Source of the DNA: Sandaracinaceae bacterium
Lineage (GTDB): Bacteria; Myxococcota_A; Polyangia; Polyangiales; JADJQN01
DNA length: 64,000 bases
Assembly: GCA_016712745.1 (NCBI GenBank)
Contig: JADJQN010000015.1
Coordinates: 62,001 to 126,000, forward strand
Reading direction: 5' to 3'
Position numbers and translations under genes: made by a program. Position 1 is the stretch's first letter; each line of letters starts with the position of its first letter. Below the pieces are notes generated by a model. That model ran no database searches. It was not told the origin of the DNA and saw nothing but the letters and a program-made list of their open reading frames with translations. Shown here in pieces: positions 57,766-64,000 of the stretch.

Positions 57766-60700
57766 CTACGGAATGCTGATTACGCGGACGCCGTTGGCGC
57801 CCATCGCACCCGCGCCGTCGCGGCGGTACCACGTGGCGACGGTCGACGTGTTGCCGGTGAGCACCTGCTCGAGGAAGTAGCCGGTGCTGTCCATCGAATC
57901 GATGACAGTGCGCGACCAAGGTGCGGTGGGTGACGCGCTCGATGAACGCGTCGCCATCATTGCGTGTCCGAGAGTTGCGTCCTGATACACGATGCGGATT
58001 TCGCCGCCGGCAGTTACGACGATGGAGCTGTCATCGCCGACAACGTGACGACCGTCGGTGAAGGGCGTCGAACCGTCCGATGCGCCGTCGTCGACCAGCA
58101 GGATCGTGGTCGATGCGCCGTCGATGTGCGCGTACTTGAGCTGCTCTTCCGATCCGTCCACATAGCTCACGTGCCACTCGTCGCCGTCGTCGACGAAGAG
58201 CGATGCGCCGATGCCGCAGTCGCCCGAAGAGCGCGCTGTGTTGAGGTAGCCGTCGATCAAGAAGGGCGTACCCCATGCGGCGCTTTCGTAGCGTGCACCG
58301 TAGAGGTTGCCGCTGATGCGGTTGTAGAAGACGACGCCCAAGCCGTCGGTGGTGGCTGCTAGCGATGTGAAGAGACCTGTGCCGCCCGGGAAGTCTTCCA
58401 CGTACGGCGAAGCAAGCGTCGCTTCACAGGTGCCGGCGCGACATGCGGTGCCCGACGCGCACGCTGCGCTGCAGTCAGACGAGGGCGCGGCGCAGACGCC
58501 CGACTCAAAGCATTGCTGCCCGGTGGCGCAGTACTGTGGGCGGCACGCCATGTCGCCGCGCTGAAGGATGCGAATATCCCAGTCAGCCGCGACGGTGGGT
58601 GCCGTCGAGTTGGCGATGGCAACGAGCATGGTGGCTTCAATGACGCCCGGTGCATCCGCCTTCGGTCCGATGCACATGTACGAAATCGCCGGTTCGCCCG
58701 AGGGTAAGAACGCGATGGACGAGAACCGGCCGCAATCGCCTTCCGGATCTACGGTTTGAAGATCCCAGCCCCCGGCCGTGCGGATCGCGAGCTTCAAGTC
58801 GCCGTGGGTGGTGTCGTAGTAACTGATGAACTCACCCGCTGCGCTCGACGCGATGCTGCTGTAGCGACCGACGTCGTCGCCTGGCGCACTGATGCCATCC
58901 CGCCAGCCAGAGGGGTCACCGGTGGGATCAGCGGAAGGAACGCCGTCGATGATGTCCCACTCCATGCTCATCGTTGCGTTGTCATAGGTGCCGAAGACCA
59001 AGTCGCCATATTTGCGATTCGGAGGAACGCCTGCCGCGTAGCCGCTGACGACCGTGTCGCCATCAGGCGTCATGGTCATATCGAGGAAGGGCGCGAGTTG
59101 GCCCTGTGCAAGGGGGGGGTTGAGCACGCAGTCGTCGCAGCCAGGTGTGCAGCCGTCGAACGTGACGTGCTCGGCCGAGCTGCAGTGATGCGCAGGCTCG
59201 CAGAGCGCGTTCAAATCGTAGGTGACGCACATGGCGGTCGCTTCGCAGCAACGTGATCCGTTGGTTGCACCGCCCACGGCTTCGCTGCACGCGGGATCGC
59301 ATGCGCCGGTTTGGCTGTTGCAGCTACAACCGGCGATGCCGAGAACCAGCGGGAAGGCGATGATCGTAAGCATGCGGATGACCGGCCAAATCTTCTTGGC
59401 AAGGCGTTCGCGACGAACGATCAGCACGATGAAGAGCAAGAATACCGCGCCGAACAAGAACGGCGTGCTCGTGTGCCCCGCGCCCGGCGCATCGCATGCG
59501 CAGCCGCTTGCTGCGCCCGGATTCGCGACGCCGCGAATGAGTTCAGCGTGCGCCCCAGCAACGTTGCCCGCTTCGTCCATGGCTTCGGCGTCCACTTGGC
59601 CGCCGCCTTCGGGCGTGAACGTTGAGTGCGTGGTCCATTCGCCCCATGCGCCGCCGTTGACCCGATAGCGATAACGCATCTTGTCTTCGGGGGTGATGAT
59701 GTCGCGTGCATCGACACGAACGGTGCCGCTCGTGAGCGCGGCGGTGACGGTCGGCGCGAGGATGTCGACGATGAGCTCGACACGTGCCGGTGTCGGGTCG
59801 ACCGACGCAGCCGAACCGATGACGCGTGCACGCGCTTCAACGACGTGACGTGCTTGCCAGAAGAAGTTGCGGCTCGCGAGGTTCACGTTGCGATCACGTG
59901 TCCACGACGACCAACTTTCGCCATCGAGGCGGTAGCTGAATTCGTAGTCGACGCCCGAGGGGCCGGCTGCGTCCATGAAGAGACGGATTGACGGAACTTC
60001 GCCGATGCCCAGATGGTTGATGTCCAGAGCTTCGGGATTGACGTGAAGCTCGGTCGTTTCAAGTCGAGTTTCGGCCGTGCCTGTTGCCGCACCGCTCGAG
60101 CCGGCGAGGGCGAGGTTTGCGAAGATGCCGATGAAGTTGTCGCTACCTTCGGTGACGCCGCGGACGCCGCCTTCAGGAATCGAAAGGTCGATACCCATGA
60201 TGGCGGGAAGCTCGAAGGCCGGGAGGCCGCTGGTGAGTGAGCCCGCAAGCGAGCCCAACAAGGACTCCAGTGCCGTCGCCAGTGTCGCAGGAAGCTCGGT
60301 GAGCTGTTCGGCGTTGGTCACGACGGAGTTTGCCGCTGTCACGTTCAGGAGCGTTGGCGTGAGCTGATTGCCCGAGACGGTAAGGTTGGCATCTAGGCTC
60401 AGGTCCGCCGTGTACGTCATGAAGCGTATGTAGCGGTCGTTGCTAAACACATAGAAGTCGATGCTGAGCTGCGGGAACGAGATGCCCAGCAGGGGCATCG
60501 CCGCATCGCTTCGGACCGTGATGTGCGGAGGCTGTTGCGGCCGGATCGAAAGTGCGAGTGCTGCGTTGTCGACCGGGAAGGTCAAGTTGCGCAGCGACGC
60601 GATTAGAGCCGAGACAAGACCCGTCGAGAGCATCTGGCTCGCGCGCGTGCCCGTGCCAAGGCAGAGCATGCCGCTATCAAACATGCCGTACGCGGCGTAG

Positions 60701-61938
60701 TTCAAATAGTCCTCGGCGATGCCGATGCCGACGTGAGTCTCGGTCGTCGTTCCTGGAATGACGTTGCCGCGGAAAATCGTCGTGCGCGCGATGGCCGGGC
60801 GCTCGGGCGGCGCGATCAGAGGCACGCAAGAGTTGTGCGCAGGACTCACCGTGAAATCGCGACTCGTTGAGCGGAAGCCGCCTTGGAAGAAGAGCGAGAC
60901 GCCGTCGTTGACGACTTCGCCTGCTCCGCCCGACGCGAGCAAGAACTGACCGTTACCGTGCGTGCCGGGCGAGAAGCTGCCGAGGAATGCGGCGCCGAGA
61001 TCCCCTTGGCCATCGGTGCCAAGCAGCGTGGGCACGCATTCCGCGTCGTCGGCGTTGCCGTACCGGCAGGTCGAATCCGCGTTTTCGTTGGGGCGCGCGA
61101 ACGTGCCGGTCGGGCAGCCATACTCGCCGCGCTTCGTGCAAAGGGCCGAGTCGAGCTGCGACTGGATCAAACCGGGGATCTGATCGGTGAAGGCGCCGAT
61201 CAGGGTGCTGCGCAGGCTATTGAGAATCGTTTCGTAGAAGCCCCCGAGGTCGCCACCACAATCGGTGATGCGAATGTCGTCGTTGGTCTCGAGGTCGCGG
61301 CCGGGCGCGAGGCCCGCACCCGTGACAACTATGTGCGTGTACCCGGCGCGCGCCGGATGCGTGTCTGCAACGAAGTCGATGTCGGCCTGCATGGTGACGA
61401 AGCGGCGATCACCAGCGGTGGTGTCGATGTCGGCTCCGCAAGTGAGATGGACTGCGCAGCCGCCGAAGAGACAGCCAGTCTGCACGCTCACCGGGATGCT
61501 GCGCCGCGGATATCCCGGGGGAGAGTTGATGCGCGAGGTGACGATTACGTCCGCTTCGGCATGCAAGCGGTTTGCCCCGGCGGGCGTCAAACGGAAGGCG
61601 ACGATTTCGCCCGCGGCGGCGCAATCGTTGCTGCCGCAGAGTTGGTAGCCGGAGTTGTCGCCAGGATCTTCTGAAGCTGGGATCGGAAAGGTGAGGCCGC
61701 CGGGAAGAAAGGTGCTGATGAGGCTCGATGCATTGGCTTCGATGAACTGACGGCCGCTTTGCGTGAGGCGAATCTGCGCCGAGTTATCGATGCGCTCCGC
61801 GGTCGGATATCCGCCCGGGATAGGCGCCACACCGCAGCCCGCACAACTCGAACATCCACTCCCGCTGCTGCACGCGATAACGAAAAGAACGAGCGCGCTG
61901 AGCGAGACGTGTTTCAAATACTTAAAGGCGGGCAGCAT
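57766..61938 (-). CDS. very large lipoprotein with internal MYXO-CTERM-like segment and a second lipobox
   Basis: The 1390-residue frame starts at ATG 61938 (GGAGG ideally placed) with a lipoprotein signal (HVSLSALVLFVIACSSGSGC). Residues 30-800 form a Cys-poor, beta-rich body with ITDCGGDLGGFYETILNSLR and RYRVNGGAWGEWTTHSTF. Around residues 815-850 the sequence SGCACDAPGAGHTST, then FLFGAVFLLFIVLIVRRERL is a MYXO-CTERM pattern. About 25 residues later comes another lipobox (MLTIIAFPLVLGIAGCSC), then a Cys-rich part (CCEATAMCVTYDLNALCEPA) and strands. Two proteins thus appear joined in one frame; ATG 59373 could start the second independently. Function unknown. Confidence 0.8.
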   Translation of the reverse strand: MLPAFKYLKHVSLSALVLFVIACSSGSGCSSCAGCGVAPIPGGYPTAERIDNSAQIRLTQSGRQFIEANASSLISTFLPGGLTFPIPASEDPGDNSGYQLCGSNDCAAAGEIVAFRLTPAGANRLHAEADVIVTSRINSPPGYPRRSIPVSVQTGCLFGGCAVHLTCGADIDTTAGDRRFVTMQADIDFVADTHPARAGYTHIVVTGAGLAPGRDLETNDDIRITDCGGDLGGFYETILNSLRSTLIGAFTDQIPGLIQSQLDSALCTKRGEYGCPTGTFARPNENADSTCRYGNADDAECVPTLLGTDGQGDLGAAFLGSFSPGTHGNGQFLLASGGAGEVVNDGVSLFFQGGFRSTSRDFTVSPAHNSCVPLIAPPERPAIARTTIFRGNVIPGTTTETHVGIGIAEDYLNYAAYGMFDSGMLCLGTGTRASQMLSTGLVSALIASLRNLTFPVDNAALALSIRPQQPPHITVRSDAAMPLLGISFPQLSIDFYVFSNDRYIRFMTYTADLSLDANLTVSGNQLTPTLLNVTAANSVVTNAEQLTELPATLATALESLLGSLAGSLTSGLPAFELPAIMGIDLSIPEGGVRGVTEGSDNFIGIFANLALAGSSGAATGTAETRLETTELHVNPEALDINHLGIGEVPSIRLFMDAAGPSGVDYEFSYRLDGESWSSWTRDRNVNLASRNFFWQARHVVEARARVIGSAASVDPTPARVELIVDILAPTVTAALTSGTVRVDARDIITPEDKMRYRYRVNGGAWGEWTTHSTFTPEGGGQVDAEAMDEAGNVAGAHAELIRGVANPGAASGCACDAPGAGHTSTPFLFGAVFLLFIVLIVRRERLAKKIWPVIRMLTIIAFPLVLGIAGCSCNSQTGACDPACSEAVGGATNGSRCCEATAMCVTYDLNALCEPAHHCSSAEHVTFDGCTPGCDDCVLNPPLAQGQLAPFLDMTMTPDGDTVVSGYAAGVPPNRKYGDLVFGTYDNATMSMEWDIIDGVPSADPTGDPSGWRDGISAPGDDVGRYSSIASSAAGEFISYYDTTHGDLKLAIRTAGGWDLQTVDPEGDCGRFSSIAFLPSGEPAISYMCIGPKADAPGVIEATMLVAIANSTAPTVAADWDIRILQRGDMACRPQYCATGQQCFESGVCAAPSSDCSAACASGTACRAGTCEATLASPYVEDFPGGTGLFTSLAATTDGLGVVFYNRISGNLYGARYESAAWGTPFLIDGYLNTARSSGDCGIGASLFVDDGDEWHVSYVDGSEEQLKYAHIDGASTTILLVDDGASDGSTPFTDGRHVVGDDSSIVVTAGGEIRIVYQDATLGHAMMATRSSSASPTAPWSRTVIDSMDSTGYFLEQVLTGNTSTVATWYRRDGAGAMGANGVRVISIP

Positions 61939-62108
61939 TAAAGCCTCCAAAGGAAGTACCTATCACCGTCGCCGCATGAGCCACCGCTCGGCGCGTCAAC
62001 GAAGTCCCTGAAGGGTAGCTGTCCGCCCCCTACGCGGGCAACCTGTCCGGTGAGTTTGCGCGGGTTTTGCGCGAATGAGTTTGACGCGGTGTGTCGACGC
62101 GAAGACGC

Positions 62109-62144
62109 AAAAAAGCCCGAGCTCACATGTGCGCGCTCGGGCTT
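62109..62144 (-). terminator. intrinsic terminator for the minus-strand lipoprotein gene
   Basis: Read on the minus strand, gcccgagc pairs with gctcgggc around a 12-base loop, then a run of six T follows. It lies 25 bases after the stop of the gene at 62170-63180, and is thus its terminator. Confidence 0.9.
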
Positions 62145-62169
62145 CGATGCTTGTTACGAATTCGGTCTG

Positions 62170-63180
62170 TCAGTCGATATCGACACCTTGGGCCGCGAAC
62201 TCGCCCAAAAGCTGCCACGCGTTGCACGCGGGGAGCGTTCCGCCGGCCCCGGTGGGCTCGCACACATCGGGCGTGGTCGACGACGCGTTCTTTGCGCAGC
62301 CGCCAGCGCTGCAGAGTGAATCGGGCTTGGCCGTCCAATCGGTTTGTGCAGTCGCATCGCAGTAGGGTGTCACGCCATCGGCTTCCATGAAGACCGCGCC
62401 AGCGATGAGCGAGCAGAGCTTGGTGCTGATCAAGTTGCCCATCGTGACCATCAGGCCGCGCGCGTCATCGACTTGAATGTAGCCGCGAAGGCGTCCGCCA
62501 CTGCTCGTCGAATAGGCAGACGTGCCGCGCGTGCCGATGCACGTGCGCATCTCGGCGAGGGGCGCTGCGAGCACCTCGAGATCGTAGATCGGAAGTTCAA
62601 TCGACGGGATGTCGGGCGTTGCGGAGTCCGGATCGAATACTGGAATTGTTAGAAGCGCGTGGAAGGGCGTGGTCGTGAAGCCTTCGTCGGTCATCGTGCC
62701 GGTAAGATCGATCGGATCCCAACGGTCAGCGCTTCCGGGCGCAGTTGCGTTTCCGTCTGCGAAAGCGAAGTGGCCCGTGGCGTCGTCGCGCACGCCGTAG
62801 CCGGTGCGAACAGTGACGGGGCCCGTGCCCGAGGTCGGCGCGCCTTGAAGCTGAAGCGCCCAGTTGAAATCTTCCTTGTCGAACGCTGTGCTCAAAACGG
62901 TTTGAATGAGCGCGTTGGTCAACGTGCCTTGCGGCGCGGTGAGCTTCAGCGCAGCGATGCGAAGCTCCGGAGCGTCCAAGCGGCCTTCGTTCGACGCGCG
63001 CGCGCAGCACGCGCCTGACTGATTATCGGGAGCCGGCGCGGTTGCGGGGCACGTCACAACCGGCGGGCCCGAGTCTTCGCGCGGACCTGCGTCTGTGTTT
63101 CCCGTGTCGCCGTCGCCACAAGCCGAAGTCCCGAACACGAGGCCAAGCATGGCCGCCGCGTAAATCAGTCGTTGAGTCAT
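62170..63180 (-). CDS. lipoprotein of unknown function
   Basis: The signal ends GTSACGDG (lipobox Ser-Ala-Cys). The 336-residue protein has a short acidic/Gly-rich linker, then a long beta-rich part (LRIAALKLTAPQGTLTNALI, GRLRGYIQVDDARGLMVTMG) and about nine cysteines after the linker (for example ACCARASNEG, CAKNASST). No family recognised; it could be a secreted binding or structural protein. The terminator follows 25 bases after the stop. It is the last member of a run of minus-strand surface-protein genes. Confidence 0.8.
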   Translation of the reverse strand: MTQRLIYAAAMLGLVFGTSACGDGDTGNTDAGPREDSGPPVVTCPATAPAPDNQSGACCARASNEGRLDAPELRIAALKLTAPQGTLTNALIQTVLSTAFDKEDFNWALQLQGAPTSGTGPVTVRTGYGVRDDATGHFAFADGNATAPGSADRWDPIDLTGTMTDEGFTTTPFHALLTIPVFDPDSATPDIPSIELPIYDLEVLAAPLAEMRTCIGTRGTSAYSTSSGGRLRGYIQVDDARGLMVTMGNLISTKLCSLIAGAVFMEADGVTPYCDATAQTDWTAKPDSLCSAGGCAKNASSTTPDVCEPTGAGGTLPACNAWQLLGEFAAQGVDID

Positions 63181-63268
63181 CCGTGTGCTCCTTACTAAGA
63201 AGTAGGCAGCTACGGTCGCACGTGCAACTCAGCCCGCGCAAGTCATTGCGCATTCGCGAGACGAGAGC

Positions 63269-64000
63269 TCAGTGTGCTTGGACGGCTCGGATGCGTTCTT
63301 CAGCGCGCGCTGCGCCTTCGGCATCGCGACCGCGTACAAGTTCGGCGTACTGGCGGTATGTACGCACTGCGTTATCCGATTGATTCAAGCGCTCGTAACA
63401 CACGCCCAGATCGAAGACGGCTCCGGCATTGCTCGGCTGCGCTTGAATCACGCGCTGGTAGTGCGGCACGGCATCTTGGTAACGCTCAGCGGAGCGCAGC
63501 GCGATCGCGAGGTTCATTTCGACCTGCATATCGGTCGGTGCGGCGGCCAGTGCGCGCTCGAACATGGGGATCGCTTCGGCGTAGCGACGCTCCGCGCGAA
63601 AAGTTACTCCCAAATTATTGAGCACGGTCGCGTCGTTCGGCGCGATGCGTAAGGCGGTTTGCAACACGGCAATCGCTTCGGCGCCGCGGTGCACTTCGCG
63701 CAGTGCCGAGCCAAGATTGCCCATGCTCGATACGTCGTTCGGGTCGAGCTCAATCGCGCGACGCAACTCGGTAATGCCATTGTCCGTGTGATGGAGACGC
63801 ACCAGTGTCGCGCCGTACATCGCATGGCCTTGTGCGCTGTTGGGCGTAAGTTCCGCCACGCGTCGAAACGAGACGAGCGCTTCTTCAAGGTGACCCTGCT
63901 GACGCAAGATCGAACCAGCCGTCAGATGCGCTGCTGCAAACGACGGACGCAGGCGCACCGCTTCCTGAGCTTCACGCAACGCTTCGTCGAGCCGCCCCTG
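63269..64000 (-). CDS. TPR-repeat protein, C-terminal part (cut by window end)
   Basis: The frame is open through the right edge, and the last visible codons (QGRLDEALREAQEAVRLRPS) are already in a TPR unit, so the N-terminus lies outside. At least six TPR units are seen, for example ALVSFRRVAELTPNSAQGHA, AITELRRAIELDPNDVSSMG-like and AIPMFERALAAAPTDMQVEM. It ends AEERIRAVQAH. TPRs form protein-binding scaffolds; any catalytic or membrane part would be upstream of the window. It is the nearest gene upstream of the lipoprotein at 62170, 88 bases away. Confidence 0.9.
   Translation of the reverse strand, partial: QGRLDEALREAQEAVRLRPSFAAAHLTAGSILRQQGHLEEALVSFRRVAELTPNSAQGHAMYGATLVRLHHTDNGITELRRAIELDPNDVSSMGNLGSALREVHRGAEAIAVLQTALRIAPNDATVLNNLGVTFRAERRYAEAIPMFERALAAAPTDMQVEMNLAIALRSAERYQDAVPHYQRVIQAQPSNAGAVFDLGVCYERLNQSDNAVRTYRQYAELVRGRDAEGAARAEERIRAVQAH

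Overview
This 64 kb window is chromosomal DNA of a moderately GC-rich bacterium, most probably a member of Myxococcota (former Deltaproteobacteria). Pointers are MYXO-CTERM-like sorting tails, paired PEGA-domain proteins, a transmembrane Ser/Thr kinase, many lipoproteins with Asp/Gly-rich linkers after the lipobox, TPR proteins fused to regulatory domains, and a J-domain/TPR protein next to dnaK. No prophage, transposase, rRNA operon or CRISPR array was seen. One tRNA is present, tRNA-Leu(UAA).

Layout. 1-19.3 kb: a partial amidase, a YceI protein, a PEGA-protein pair, msrA, an acetyltransferase, a papain-like amidase operon, an ABC-F ATPase, an Fpg-like glycosylase, a PQQ-type sugar dehydrogenase lipoprotein, a sigma-like/kinase fusion, an SDR, an L,D-transpeptidase lipoprotein and a small MYXO-CTERM protein. 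19.7-33.7 kb: dprA-topA-trmFO, then a 6.3 kb accessory block, then xerC-hslV-hslU. This is the smf-topA-trmFO-codV-clpQ-clpY order known from Bacillus, here interrupted. The block carries a TIMP/netrin-like secreted protein and, about 1 kb away, a large secreted HExxH metalloprotease whose signal-peptide exon-like start is separated from the body by a -1 frame shift. Related repeats of about 95 bases flank the protease and its partner lipoprotein.

33.7-41 kb: argB-argD-argF, a J-domain/TPR protein, a dnaK carrying two closely spaced -1 frameshifts, and an associated small protein. 41-53.4 kb: EVE protein, CNNM/CBS transporter, a metallophosphoesterase-fold protein lacking most metal ligands, a MerR-TPR fusion, pdxH, a double retropepsin-like lipoprotein, a cold-shock gene with a strong terminator, a patatin phospholipase, a metal-receptor-like protein and a PilZ protein. 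53.4-64 kb: very large secreted lipoproteins, including an amidohydrolase fused to thrombospondin-3 repeats and a lamin-tail domain, and a 1390-residue protein with an internal MYXO-CTERM segment followed by a second lipobox, then another lipoprotein and a TPR protein running off the edge.

Three dispersed inverted-repeat families sit between genes. The most interesting hypotheses are the TIMP-like/metalloprotease pair, the ECF-sigma-like/Ser-Thr-kinase fusion, the two-in-one lipoprotein and the apparently metal-free phosphoesterase. The frameshifts all have the same sense (one base missing), so assembly error must be excluded first.
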